Shown: positions 39,072 through 48,249 of the stretch, piece by piece | Layout of the letters: every line of letters begins with the position of its first letter | Position numbering within the stretch: position 1 is the first letter of the stretch | Assembly (NCBI GenBank): GCA_019565575.1 | Contig: CP067379.1 | Span: 3,162,001 to 3,226,000, forward strand | Length of the DNA stretch: 64,000 bases | Direction: 5' to 3' | From: Flavobacterium covae | GTDB lineage: Bacteria; Bacteroidota; Bacteroidia; Flavobacteriales; Flavobacteriaceae | Notes under the pieces: generated by a model | Databases searched by the model: none | Seen by the model: only the letters and a program-made list of their open reading frames with translations | Told to the model about the DNA's origin: nothing | Program-made: the position numbers and the translations under genes

Positions 39072-39908
39072 ATGCAAAATACATACATAGGATACCATTT
39101 TGAGGTAGAACCAAAAGAGTTGGGTTCTGAAATTTTAATAGCTGAACTAGGAGAGCTTCCTTTTGACAGTTTTATTGAAACAGATAAAGGTTTTTCTGCT
39201 TATATTCCCAAAGAAAATTGGAATAAAAATATTCTAGAAGACATTTATATATTACAAAATCCCGAATTTAAAATTTCGTACACTTTTGAAGAAATTGAAC
39301 AACAAAATTGGAATGCAGAATGGGAAAAAAACTTTGATCCAATTGATGTTGATGGTTTATGTCATGTACGTGCACCTTTTCATCCTAAAACAGACGCTCC
39401 GTTTGACATTATAATAGAACCCAAAATGAGCTTTGGAACAGGCCATCACGAAACCACCCACATGATGATCCAACATCTATTAGAATTGGATCTCAAAGGA
39501 TTAAAAACACTTGACATGGGATGTGGAACTGCTATTCTAGCAATACTTGCTGAAATGAAAGGAGCACAACCTATAGATGCCATAGACATTGACAATTGGT
39601 GTTATTTAAATTCTATTGAAAATGCAACACGCAACAATTGTAAACATATAACGGTTTATGAAGGAGATGCTTCTTTATTAAAAAACAAAAAATACGATTT
39701 AATTATTGCAAACATTAATAGAAATATACTCCTTAATGATATGCAAACTTATGTGGATTGTTTAAATCCTAATGGTATTATTTTATTCAGCGGTTTTTAC
39801 GAACAAGACATTCCTACTATTGATGCTTCTTGCATAGAAAAAGGCTTAACTTTTGTCAAAAAAATTAACCGTAACAACTGGGTATCATTAAAATATATAA
39901 ATTCATAG
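39072..39908 (+). CDS. prmA: Ribosomal protein L11 methyltransferase
   Basis: This is an intact 278-residue SAM-dependent enzyme that methylates ribosomal protein L11. Seen: NWNAEWEKNFDPIDV, the PrmA signature IIIEPKMSFGTGHHETTHMM, SAM motif LKTLDMGCGTAILAILA, DIDNWCYLNSIENA, and DLIIANINRNIL where the NPP-like catalytic loop lies. The clpS gene follows by 32 bp, so the two may share a transcript. Confidence 0.95.
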   Translation: MQNTYIGYHFEVEPKELGSEILIAELGELPFDSFIETDKGFSAYIPKENWNKNILEDIYILQNPEFKISYTFEEIEQQNWNAEWEKNFDPIDVDGLCHVRAPFHPKTDAPFDIIIEPKMSFGTGHHETTHMMIQHLLELDLKGLKTLDMGCGTAILAILAEMKGAQPIDAIDIDNWCYLNSIENATRNNCKHITVYEGDASLLKNKKYDLIIANINRNILLNDMQTYVDCLNPNGIILFSGFYEQDIPTIDASCIEKGLTFVKKINRNNWVSLKYINS

Positions 39909-39940
39909 ACTAATTTTCCATTAATAAATATTTAACATAC

Positions 39941-40216
39941 ATGAGTATTATTGAAAAAACACAGGAAAACGTTGCCATTTTAGAAAAAGTTTCTATTAAT
40001 CACGAAATAATTCTATACAATGATGATGTAAATACGTTTGATCATGTAATAGAAACATTAATACGCGTTTGTAATCACGAGGAATTACAAGCAGAACAAT
40101 GCGCTATTTTAGTACATTATACAGGCAAATGTGCTGTAAAAACAGGTTCTTTTGACGAATTACAACCATTATGCCTTGCTCTTCTTGATGCTGGACTAAG
40201 CGCAGAAATTACATAA
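39941..40216 (+). CDS. clpS: ATP-dependent Clp protease adaptor ClpS
   Basis: This is an intact 91-residue adaptor that delivers N-degron substrates to ClpA/ClpC-ClpP. Seen: HEIILYNDDVNTFDHVIETLI with the hydrophobic/acidic N-degron pocket residues (NDD..TF..V) and the HYTGKCAVKTG strand before the C-terminal helix. Length is typical. It directly follows prmA. Confidence 0.93.
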   Translation: MSIIEKTQENVAILEKVSINHEIILYNDDVNTFDHVIETLIRVCNHEELQAEQCAILVHYTGKCAVKTGSFDELQPLCLALLDAGLSAEIT

Positions 40217-40329
40217 TTCTTAAATAAAGTTATAAAAAAATAAATTTATTTAAAAAAAATAATTAGATTTACTAGAAGCAGATATAATCATTTTTAAAAT
40301 TTCTGAATTTTTAAAATCTAAATATTACA

Positions 40330-41595
40330 ATGGAAACTTACGGCAAAATACTGATCATTGCAATGCCTGTTTTCTTATTCTTAATTATCGTTGAGAAAAT
40401 ATATGGCTATTATAAAAAAGTAGATTACGCTCCTATGATGGATAGCATCTCTAGTTTAAGCTCTGGAATGACTAACGCTACTAGAGATGTCTTAGGCTTA
40501 AGTATTTCTATCATTACGTATGAAATCATGGTTTCTAAAATAGCCTTTTTTCATATTGAAGAATCTACTTCAGCCTATATTATTGCATTTATTGCCATTG
40601 ATTTTCAAGGATACTGGACACACCGTTTGGCACATCAGATTAATATTTTTTGGAACAAGCATGCTATTCATCACAGCAGCGAAGAGTTTAATCTATCCTG
40701 TGCATTAAGACAATCTGTTTCTGATTTTTTTAAATTATTTACTTTTTTATTATTACCTGCTGCTTTATTAGGTATTCCTTCTAGAGTAATTGCAATTACC
40801 CTACCTATCCAATTTTTTTTGCAATTTTGGTATCACACACGTTATATTAATAAACTAGGATTTTTAGAAAAAATAATTGTAACCCCCTCTCATCATAGAG
40901 TTCATCATGCTATTAATCCTGAATACATGGACAAAAACCATGCGCAGATATTCATTATTTGGGATAAACTTTTCGGTACTTTTCAAGAAGAATTAGCAGA
41001 TGTACCACCCGTTTTCGGTATCACACGCCCTGCCCAAACTTGGAATCCTTTTAAAATCAACTTTCAACATCTTTGGGTATTAATTAAAGATGCTTGGTAT
41101 GCTGAAAAATTTATGGACAAACTAAAAATTTGGTTTATGCCTACTGGCTGGAGACCTGAAGGTTTCGATAAAAAATACCCCATTTACAAAATTGAAGATG
41201 TCTATAATTTTAAAAAATTTGGCACTAACCATTCCACATTATTGATAGGCTGGTCATTCATTCAGCTGTTTTTAACCCTTATATTAATATCTTATTTATT
41301 TGACAATATAGCTAAAATAGGTTTGCCGAATATCTTCTATTATGGCTTCTTTATTTTCATAACAATATATAGCTATACTGAATTAATGGGAAAAAACAAA
41401 TTTGCACATATTTATGAGACCATCCGTTTCGTATTTGCTATTGTTATCATTTATCACTTAAATGGCTGGTTTCAAATAGATCAAATTATTCCATACGGTA
41501 CACACATAGTCTTCGGCTATTTTTTAATTGCTCTTTTTATGAGTTTTTATTTTGTAAAAATAGAATTTAAACAAAAAAACATTAATTCCTTTTAA
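40330..41595 (+). CDS. Sterol desaturase/fatty acid hydroxylase family protein
   Basis: This is an intact 421-residue integral membrane di-iron oxygenase of the fatty acid hydroxylase superfamily. The histidine clusters that bind iron are visible: HRLAH, HAIHH and HHRVHH, embedded between helices. The C-terminal third holds four more membrane segments, as in the longer Bacteroidota members. The substrate (lipid, sphingolipid or hopanoid) cannot be told. The YhhN-type gene follows by 9 bp, indicating one operon. Confidence 0.9.
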   Translation: METYGKILIIAMPVFLFLIIVEKIYGYYKKVDYAPMMDSISSLSSGMTNATRDVLGLSISIITYEIMVSKIAFFHIEESTSAYIIAFIAIDFQGYWTHRLAHQINIFWNKHAIHHSSEEFNLSCALRQSVSDFFKLFTFLLLPAALLGIPSRVIAITLPIQFFLQFWYHTRYINKLGFLEKIIVTPSHHRVHHAINPEYMDKNHAQIFIIWDKLFGTFQEELADVPPVFGITRPAQTWNPFKINFQHLWVLIKDAWYAEKFMDKLKIWFMPTGWRPEGFDKKYPIYKIEDVYNFKKFGTNHSTLLIGWSFIQLFLTLILISYLFDNIAKIGLPNIFYYGFFIFITIYSYTELMGKNKFAHIYETIRFVFAIVIIYHLNGWFQIDQIIPYGTHIVFGYFLIALFMSFYFVKIEFKQKNINSF

Positions 41596-41604
41596 ACTAA
41601 TTTT

Positions 41605-42264
41605 ATGAGCCAATATTTAAAGAGTTTTATAGGTATTAGCCTATTTTATTTACTTCTACTACTAACTAAACAAGAAGCTATTGCTTGGTATTTCAAACCT
41701 CTATTACTTCCTTTACTAATTTTAGAAACTTATAGTTCTCATAATTTCCGAATAAAAAAACTCCTCCTTTTTGCCTTGTTGTTTTCTTGGATTGGCGATG
41801 TCGTTTTAATGTTTGCAGACAAAGCTGAGCTATATTTTATTTTAGGCTTAACCTCTTTTCTAATAAGCCATATTTTCTTTATCTTTTTATTTATAAAACA
41901 AGAGCAAACCAAACCTAATTCTAACTTGTTTTGGATAGGATTTATATTTGTAATGATGTATTTATTAGGTATGCTAAATCTACTTTTCCCTAGTTTAGGA
42001 AATTTAAAAATACCTGTTGCATTATATGCCACAACCATTTCTATTATGTTGTTAATGGCTATTAAAGGTTATTTTAAGTGGTCTAAACCAAACAACCTAA
42101 TCGTACTAATAGGCGCTTTATTTTTTGTAAGCTCTGATAGTATATTAGCAATCAACAAATTTCATTCAGAACTACCCAAATCTGGTTTTCTAATCATGCT
42201 AACATATATCGTTGCTCAATTCCTTATAACTAAAGGAATTTTAGGTCTAAACAAAAATAAATAG
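41605..42264 (+). CDS. Lysoplasmalogenase-like (YhhN) membrane protein
   Basis: This is an intact 219-residue protein with about eight membrane helices. Features of the YhhN/TMEM86 family are a conserved WIGDVVLMF segment, a FLISHIFFIFLF segment, and ALFFVSSDSILAINKF near the C-terminus, where the SD of FxxSD is a family hallmark. In animals TMEM86B hydrolyses lysoplasmalogen; activity in this bacterium is not known. It is the second gene of the pair with the desaturase-like gene, suggesting lipid metabolism. Confidence 0.82.
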   Translation: MSQYLKSFIGISLFYLLLLLTKQEAIAWYFKPLLLPLLILETYSSHNFRIKKLLLFALLFSWIGDVVLMFADKAELYFILGLTSFLISHIFFIFLFIKQEQTKPNSNLFWIGFIFVMMYLLGMLNLLFPSLGNLKIPVALYATTISIMLLMAIKGYFKWSKPNNLIVLIGALFFVSSDSILAINKFHSELPKSGFLIMLTYIVAQFLITKGILGLNKNK

Positions 42265-42281
42265 CATTCTTTTTCCTATTT

Positions 42282-42323
42282 AACCCAAATTACGCATTAG
42301 ACTTCGTTGTGAAATTTGGGTTT
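42282..42323 (+). terminator. Terminator after the YhhN-like gene
   Basis: Stem AACCCAAATT / AATTTGGGTT with a 21-base loop and T-rich flanks, 18 bp after the stop. Confidence 0.65.
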
Positions 42324-42726
42324 AAATTTCATCAAATAAACAGATACAAAAATCAACTCAAAACTATGTATTAAAATTTATGATGAAGGTAAAAAGCTGA
42401 GGTGATAAAAATCCCTGTTTTTTTTCGTAGATGTAGTTTTTGCATTGAAGATAGAAAATGGTTATTTTTATCTGTAATAAATTTTCAATCCATAATCTGA
42501 ACCTAAACTATCATTTAAATAAAAATCTGTATATTATGCAATATAAGCCTAAACAAGTTTCTTGAAAACAGGTTAAATCTTATATAAGAATACATATAAA
42601 TACGCAGAAAAATAGATCCTGAAAGGTAATGAGGTATAAAATGATATTTTTAAAGAGAGACTTTACGTGGCTCGGAGAATTAAATGAGAAGATCTCCAAT
42701 ATCAAGATAGGTAGTTTAAACAATGA

Positions 42727-42862
42727 GGGTGTCTTAAAAGTTTTCTTATTATCATTTCAACCAAAGGTAGAAAATAAAATTACATAGTACTTATATCGTT
42801 CTTGTCTTATCGTTGAAGCAATAAACTAGATCTTATTTTAAGGCACTACTTTTTAGACACCC
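42727..42862. repeat. Inverted-repeat element of about 136 bp before ndk
   Basis: The ends GGGTGTCTTAAAAGT and ACTTTTTAGACACCC pair with one mismatch. The inside carries TATCATTTCAACCAAAGG, similar to TCATTTCGACCAAAGG in the element at 5597. The rest of the 620-bp gap (42324-42726) shows no gene, only AT-rich sequence with no clear structure. Confidence 0.65.
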
Positions 42863-42887
42863 ACAATGTTTTTAAAAATATGTTTGA

Positions 42888-43308
42888 TTAAAACATTTCT
42901 CTTCCTGCAAAATGAAAAGCACCTTCAATAGCAGCATTTTCATCAGAATCAGAACCATGAACTGCATTTTCTCCAATAGAGGTAGCATATTTTTTACGAA
43001 TAGTTCCTTCCAGCAGCTTCTGCTGGGTTAGTAGCACCAATTAAAGTACGGAAATCTTCTACTGCATTATCTTTTTCTAAGATAGCTGCAACAATTGGAC
43101 CACGAGACATAAACTCTACTAATTCACCGTAGAATGGTCTTTCAGCGTGTACAGCATAAAATTTTTGTGCATCTGCAACTGTTAACTGAGTTAATTTCAT
43201 AGAAACAATTCTAAAACCGCCTTCAGTAATCATATTTAAAATTCCACCAATGTGTCCTTTTTCAACAGCATCTGGTTTAATCATTGTAAAAGTTCTATTT
43301 CCTGCCAT
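42888..43308 (-). CDS. ndk: Nucleoside diphosphate kinase, one apparent frameshift
   Basis: This housekeeping enzyme phosphorylates NDPs to NTPs through a phospho-histidine. Seen: [61 protein letters not shown], and the active-site histidine in [16 protein letters not shown]. Total 139 residues after removing one inserted base near 43014, where GCTGCTGGAAGG stands for the expected GCTGCTGAAGG. The stop is at 42888. A TACTTTTG box lies upstream at 43332-43339. Confidence 0.96.
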
Positions 43309-43391
43309 TTTTTATTTTTTTAATTTTGGTGCAAAAGTACAAACTTTAGTTTAAAAGTTTAAGAGTTTAAAAGTTTATTTTTTAAGTTTTT

Positions 43392-44978
43392 TTAAAAAAC
43401 GATGGTATTAAATTCGTTACTAAGCGGATTTAGCTTTTCTAATAAAGTAGCAATAAAGTTTTCGCCATATTCTATGTAAAACATGCTAAAGTTGAGCTGT
43501 CTTTCTTGCAAGCTTTTATTAGGAAATAATATATTTTGTAAATCCACAATACGCATTAGTTTATCATTCTGATTCTTTTTTTCTGCTTTTAAAAGACGTT
43601 TTTCTAGATTTTCTAATCCTTTTATTTGTCTTACTTCTTGGGCTTTTACTGCTTTTATAAATGTTTTATCTGTTCTGTTTGCAATATCTAAAAGATTTTC
43701 AAATTGTTTTCTTAAATGTTCCTTTTCTTTTGAAAAATCTATTTTAAATTCTGAAAATTGTCTTGTTTTATAGTTTACTAATTCAGCTTGTTTAAGAAAC
43801 AAATCAAACCAAGTTAATTTTAATTTATCTGCTTTTTTACATTGTTTTTCAGAAGCTATAACTACTGAATTACGAAGTAACAAAATTGGAAAGGTTATCT
43901 TAAATGCTTCAAACATTTTTTTTAATTCTATCCAATAGGCTATCTCTCCTCCTCCTCCTACATACGATAAATTAGGTAATATCAATTCTTGATACAAAGG
44001 TCTTAAAATAACGTTAGGACTAAATTTTTCTGGTGTTTTTTGAAGTATTTCTAAAATTTGAGTTTCAGAAAAAACAAGCTGTGTATTATTTATTTTATAA
44101 ACTCCATTTTCAAAAAGAATACGTTCGCGCAAATGATCTTCCATATAAAAAAGGTTTATTTCTCTTGGATTTACCTGAATGTCATAAGATAATTTAGATA
44201 ATGTTTCTGTAACTTTTTTATAAGATGTTTGTTGAAGTAATTCTTCCTTAATAACAGGTATCAAAAGTTGTTTTAACTCTTTGTCATCTCCATCTAAAAT
44301 GACTAGTCCGTATTCTTTAAATAGTTCATTAACTAAATAACGTGTTGCATTCGCTAGATTATCGTGTTCTAAATAGGATTTTTCAAAAAGTAAAGTAAGT
44401 TTTTTAGCGTGTTCACTGGTTCCTAAGAATGTCTTTATTTCTTCGAAAACATCATCTAGTCCTTCCGTGGATAGCCTTCCTACAGGTCCTTTAGATTTTT
44501 TGTTCCAGCTAATTGTCTTTTTATTATATTTAAAATGGTTAATTTCCTCAAAATCGTGATCTTCAGTTGCCATCCAATAAATAGGCACAAAACGGTATTC
44601 TGGATATTTTACTTTTAATTCGTTACACAATTTAATGGTAGAAATAATTTTATATATAAAATACAAAGGTCCTGTAAATAAATTTAGTTGATGACCTGTC
44701 GTAATTGTAAACGTTTCTGGCTGATTTAATGAATGTATATTATCAAGGGTAAGTTGACTAATATCAATACCTTGATTTTGTTTTAACAAAGATTTTATTA
44801 AAACTGCTCGATTTTTTAAATTATAATTACTTGATTTTTCTTCTATCTGATTTAAAAAATTTTCAATTTTAGGCGATCTATTATAGAATGACTGTATGGC
44901 TTTTTCTTCATTTAAATAATCAATAATTAATGGCGTAAAATAACCCGAGTTTTGAAAAGTTATACAATCTGTTGGCAT
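43392..44978 (-). CDS. bshC: Bacillithiol biosynthesis cysteine-adding enzyme BshC
   Basis: This is an intact 528-residue enzyme that joins cysteine to glucosaminyl-malate in the last step of bacillithiol synthesis. Seen: TTGHQLNLFTGPLYFIYKI (nucleotide-binding-like region), FVPIYWMATEDHDFEEINHF, LVILDGDDKELK, RPLYQELILPNLSYVGGGGEIAYWIELKKMF and a C-terminal coiled coil, matching BshC from Firmicutes and Bacteroidota. It predicts that this organism uses bacillithiol as a low-molecular-weight thiol. BshA and BshB are not in the window. Confidence 0.95.
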   Translation of the reverse strand: MPTDCITFQNSGYFTPLIIDYLNEEKAIQSFYNRSPKIENFLNQIEEKSSNYNLKNRAVLIKSLLKQNQGIDISQLTLDNIHSLNQPETFTITTGHQLNLFTGPLYFIYKIISTIKLCNELKVKYPEYRFVPIYWMATEDHDFEEINHFKYNKKTISWNKKSKGPVGRLSTEGLDDVFEEIKTFLGTSEHAKKLTLLFEKSYLEHDNLANATRYLVNELFKEYGLVILDGDDKELKQLLIPVIKEELLQQTSYKKVTETLSKLSYDIQVNPREINLFYMEDHLRERILFENGVYKINNTQLVFSETQILEILQKTPEKFSPNVILRPLYQELILPNLSYVGGGGEIAYWIELKKMFEAFKITFPILLLRNSVVIASEKQCKKADKLKLTWFDLFLKQAELVNYKTRQFSEFKIDFSKEKEHLRKQFENLLDIANRTDKTFIKAVKAQEVRQIKGLENLEKRLLKAEKKNQNDKLMRIVDLQNILFPNKSLQERQLNFSMFYIEYGENFIATLLEKLNPLSNEFNTIVF

Positions 44979-45179
44979 ATCTTTTTTTAGGTAAAAATAG
45001 CAAATAGATTCTTTTCTTTTTAGGTTTTAACATCTTCTTAAAAAATGATTTCTATCTGTACTCATTTTTTTATAGAAATCACGAAGTAAAAAGAAGCTGT
45101 CAAGATCTAAATTTAAAACCTTTAACAACCTCTTTTCTTCTCATTTACATCATTTTTAATATATTGAAGACTCTTATTT

Positions 45180-45781
45180 TTATGCTAATTTGTATTCTGG
45201 ACAATCAATTCTAATATCTGAATCTGCTAACCTAACATCCATCAGTTTACAATAATGCAACTCTTTTTCAAAGGTGTAATAAAAACAGCTAAAACACATT
45301 CTTTGGATGTTTATTACATTGGTTTTATTCAAATCATATATCAATTTTAATAAACTATTTAGTAATATTGTTTTTTCTTCTTTTGATAAACTTTCAAAAG
45401 GTTTTTGCATAAAAGAAGCAAAAAAGATCCTTTTGAAGCAACTCTCTTCCCTTCTTCTGTTAATGATAGCAAAAAAGCTCTAGTGTCTGAAAAATCGACT
45501 TTTTTAATCAATAAACCTTTAGCTATCAAAATCTTAACACTATCACTTATAGTGGCTTTGGTCATATTAAACTCTTCTGCTAAATAACTTATTTTACATT
45601 TTTCCTCAGAATGGAAACAGATAAAAATTAAAATTTGAATTTGAATAGGACTCAGAGAATTTTCTTTACTTTCTTTCCATAGCAAGACTCTAAATGCTTC
45701 TGAAATACGTTCTAAAGCAACTACTATACGACTTTCTATCTTTTGATTTTGATCGTCCAAATTAAATACTGAATATTTCAT
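45180..45781 (-). CDS. MarR-family regulator with Cys-rich C-terminus, one frameshift
   Basis: This is a winged-helix transcription factor of about 200 residues. Seen: LSPIQIQILIFICFHSEEKCKISYLAEEFNMTKATISDSVKIL (the DNA-binding helix pair) and LIKKVDFSDTRAFLLSLTEEG (the wing). The extra C-terminal region (45180-45410) has four to five cysteines (MCFSCFYYTFEKELHYC, then DIRIDCPEY) that could bind a metal or sense redox state. A single-base error near 45415 divides the two parts. Palindromic TTAGGAnTCCTAA sites near 47.5-47.8 kb are possible targets, but this is inference. Confidence 0.8.
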
Positions 45782-45842
45782 TTATTTAAAACATATAAGG
45801 TTTAATTCTTTTTACTTGACCTTTTTTTATTCAGGTTTATAT

Positions 45843-46193
45843 TTAGAATGTCTTTTCTACATATATCCAAGCTTTTTTTCCCGATTCAAAAGTTTCTTCT
45901 ATTCTTTGATATTGATCTACTTCATATCTATCTGTTTCTTCTAATTCGGCAGAGGATATTTCAAATATCATTCCTTTAATGAAATCTGATTTATTTTCTG
46001 TTTTTACTGCTATTGGATGCTGTTCGAGTTCACTTTTAGCCAAAACTTTAGGATCTGTTATTAACAAATTTTCAATTTTATATCCTTTCAAAACATCTTT
46101 TTGACCTGCTAGAATTCTTCCATAATTTTCAAGCTGAACTTTTTCTAATTGTAAAGTACCGTAAGAAAAGAGTAAGTGTATAGTATCTTTCAT
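45843..46193 (-). CDS. Gamma-glutamylcyclotransferase (AIG2-like) family protein
   Basis: This is an intact protein of about 116 residues with the family's opening HLLFSYGTLQLEKVQLENYG (the YGTL substrate loop), LKGYKIENLLI, and a later FEISSAELEETDRYEV with the conserved acidic residue near DRYE. The fold is that of gamma-glutamyl cyclotransferases, but many AIG2-like proteins have unknown substrates. ATG at 46193 is preferred over 46199 since MKDTIH leads straight into the first strand. Confidence 0.85.
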   Translation of the reverse strand: MKDTIHLLFSYGTLQLEKVQLENYGRILAGQKDVLKGYKIENLLITDPKVLAKSELEQHPIAVKTENKSDFIKGMIFEISSAELEETDRYEVDQYQRIEETFESGKKAWIYVEKTF

Positions 46194-46209
46194 TAGCAAT
46201 TTTCTATTT

Positions 46210-46454
46210 CTATAATAAAATATCCTTTTTATTTATTTCTTCTTCCCATTTAGGTTCAAGAAAATCTATATGACAAAATTTACATTCTTCAGAAGTTAAT
46301 TTTTGTCCTTCTTGTCCTTTCGTTTTTAAATATTCTCTACCATAATCATAAACGATGGCTGGATCTGTTATAATTTCTTGAGGTACAATTATATCAAAGT
46401 GCATAACATCTCCTTCTTTTTTGTTACATAGGTGTCCCAAACTGCTATTTTCAT
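46210..46454 (-). CDS. DUF2024 family protein, one frameshift
   Basis: This small cytoplasmic protein of about 81 residues belongs to DUF2024. Restoring one A near 46410 gives the standard opening MKIAVWDTYVTKKEGDVMHF, followed by DIIVPQEIITDPAIVYDYG and a C-terminal SEECKFCHIDFLEPKWE with a CxxC-H pattern. Function is unknown. It is 10 bp upstream of the AIG2-like gene's start region on the same strand, so they probably share a transcript. Confidence 0.82.
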
Positions 46455-46685
46455 TTTTATTAGGTGTTATAGAGGTCATAATTTAACCACATAGTATTCA
46501 TGAAAGGTTGTAATACGAATATCTAGTATAATGTCTTTAATTATTATTTTAGTATTTTTTAAAACAGTTAATAAATCAAAAACATTTTTATTTTATTTTC
46601 TAGATTTAAGGTAAACTATGACCTCAACGATATTAATTTATTATTAAGATTCTTATTAAATTTCTAAACGTATGAAATAAGATAA

Positions 46686-47426
46686 TTATTTTACTTTAAA
46701 AGGTAATGATAATTTTTCACTGGCTATAGAATATACTTTATAAACACCCAACATAGGCTTATCTCCTCCTCCTTCGTGGCCACCATTATCATTAGCCTTA
46801 ACCTGCATATAAACCGTTACGCCATCATACGAGAAATCTTTTTTATTGTTTATTCTATAATCTGGAACAATCACTTTAATTGTATTTCCTTTAGTTACAA
46901 CCTGGAAACCAGGCGAATCCATATACATAGGCATACCAGGATTGGTTGACGGCAAAATAATTGTCTTATCTTTAGGATCAAATTCTTTTACAGACAATCC
47001 TCCTTGAACACGCTTATCCTCTGTTAGAACTACCCAATGTGGATGCCATATTATTCCATCATTTTGAAAATTACGATCTGCATTTTCATCCCATAATGGC
47101 GTATCATCAAAATCTGGATGAGATGTCAAAGCTAATGCTACAATTCCTTCTGTTTTACCAAATCCAACATCAGTTGGTTTTAAAGTTGTAGGAAATACAT
47201 ATCCCAAAACAGGAGCTCCATTAAGTTGACCTACTGGTCTAGGTGTTGTTTTTCCTGCTTGTCCTTTAACTGTTATTTCCCAAATAGTAGCTCCTATTTC
47301 AGCTGAATGCTTTACATTTACTTTTTGAATTTTAAAGTTATCATTATCATATTTACCACATTTATCGCAGGCAAAACCATAAAATGTGAAAAGAAAAAAT
47401 CCGAAAGAAATAAATAAATTTTTCAT
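46686..47426 (-). CDS. Hypothetical exported protein with CxxC after the signal
   Basis: This intact 246-residue protein is not recognised. Its signal peptide (NLFISFGFFLFTFYGFA) is followed directly by CDKCGKYDN. The remainder is beta-rich with several short acidic/aromatic loops: HPDFDDTPLWDENADRNF, IIWHPHWVVLTED and NDNGGHEGGGDKPMLGVYKVY. The WHPHW and GGHEGGGDK segments might bind metal, but nothing proves it. Two palindromes of the type TAGGAnTCCTA lie just upstream, and a thioredoxin-like gene with the same palindrome lies next to it, so both may respond to one regulator. Confidence 0.7.
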   Translation of the reverse strand: MKNLFISFGFFLFTFYGFACDKCGKYDNDNFKIQKVNVKHSAEIGATIWEITVKGQAGKTTPRPVGQLNGAPVLGYVFPTTLKPTDVGFGKTEGIVALALTSHPDFDDTPLWDENADRNFQNDGIIWHPHWVVLTEDKRVQGGLSVKEFDPKDKTIILPSTNPGMPMYMDSPGFQVVTKGNTIKVIVPDYRINNKKDFSYDGVTVYMQVKANDNGGHEGGGDKPMLGVYKVYSIASEKLSLPFKVK

Positions 47427-47461
47427 TTTTGTATGATTTTAAATTATTAAAAAGATTAAAA

Positions 47462-47475
47462 ATAGGAATCCTAAT
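47462..47475. promoter_or_regulatory. Palindromic operator-like site 1
   Basis: ATAGGAATCCTAAT, one of three near-identical palindromes, located 36 bp before the start codon of the exported-protein gene. Confidence 0.6.
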
Positions 47476-47494
47476 TTTTGAAATATCAATAAGT

Positions 47495-47511
47495 AATTAG
47501 GACTCCTAATT
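47495..47511. promoter_or_regulatory. Palindromic operator-like site 2
   Basis: AATTAGGACTCCTAATT is a perfect 17-bp palindrome around a central C. It lies 33 bp from site 1, about three helical turns. Confidence 0.65.
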
Positions 47512-47528
47512 AAATAGGCTAAAAAAAT

Positions 47529-47762
47529 TTACCCTTTTACATCAGCTAAAGTAGCTCCAAAATTTATATGAAGTACATTTCCGTTTACTGTGAGTAAAGC
47601 GGGTACTGATTTTACACCTGCTTTTTCTGCTTCTGTAATACGATTACGATCTTCACCAAGATGTACAATTTCAACATTAGCCTCACCTATAAGGTTTACA
47701 ATATCGTGTTCTGCACTAATACAAACAGGACAACCTGCATGATAAAAAATTGATTTTTCCAT
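47529..47762 (-). CDS. Thioredoxin-like protein with CPVC motif
   Basis: This small cytoplasmic protein of about 77 residues has a thioredoxin/glutaredoxin fold. Seen: KSIFYHAGCPVCISAEHDIV (the CxxC active site), VEIVHLGEDRNRITEAEKAGVKSVPALLTVNG (the cis-proline region VKSVPAL), and INFGATLADVKG. ATG at 47762 is chosen so that the first strand starts at once; an ATG nine codons upstream at 47789 is possible. The promoter has a palindrome between its -33 and -7 regions. Placement beside the exported CxxC protein suggests a redox-linked pair. Confidence 0.82.
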   Translation of the reverse strand: MEKSIFYHAGCPVCISAEHDIVNLIGEANVEIVHLGEDRNRITEAEKAGVKSVPALLTVNGNVLHINFGATLADVKG

Positions 47763-47800
47763 TTCATTAATTGATTTTATTGTTAGCACTATTGCTGGTA

Positions 47801-47808
47801 CAAATATA
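47801..47808 (-). promoter_or_regulatory. -7 element of the thioredoxin-like gene
   Basis: TATATTTG on the minus strand fits TAnnTTTG and abuts operator-like site 3. Confidence 0.6.
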
Positions 47809-47809
47809 G

Positions 47810-47822
47810 TTAGGATTCCTAA
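47810..47822. promoter_or_regulatory. Palindromic operator-like site 3
   Basis: TTAGGATTCCTAA, directly upstream of the -7 box of the thioredoxin-like gene, so a bound protein would block RNA polymerase. Confidence 0.65.
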
Positions 47823-48249
47823 TTAAACAAAATATTTTTTATATTTTTTTCAAACTACAAGTTAAATGAAAATATCTTGGGTAAAATACTTTATAAAAAG
47901 ACCCTTTTTATTGGATATAATTTGTTTAGAACTTAATTGTATTAGACTTGTGATGAAATAATAAGGAAAAGGAATGTTAAAAAGACGCGTTTTTTTCTTA
48001 CGGATATAGTTTTACTTCCATTAGATTTGTATTATTTAGATTATAACATATTTATTATGTTAATATATGCGGCAGCGGGGCTAACAATTTCTAAAACTGT
48101 TGATCTCTTTACAAAATTTTAAAATGAATAAGGTGAACATTTAGGATAAAAGAAGAAGTACTTTTTTAGATTCAAAATCATTTTATCTGTACTAAATTTC
48201 TAATGTGTAATCTGATTTAAAAAAGGTAATGTATTAAAAAGTTTGTAAA

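Noticed and set aside
42395..48240. Possible shared decayed sequence between gaps at 42.4 kb and 48.2 kb (ATCTGTAnTAAATTT... TAATCTGA)
   Set aside because: Similarity covers only about 45 AT-rich bases and could be chance.
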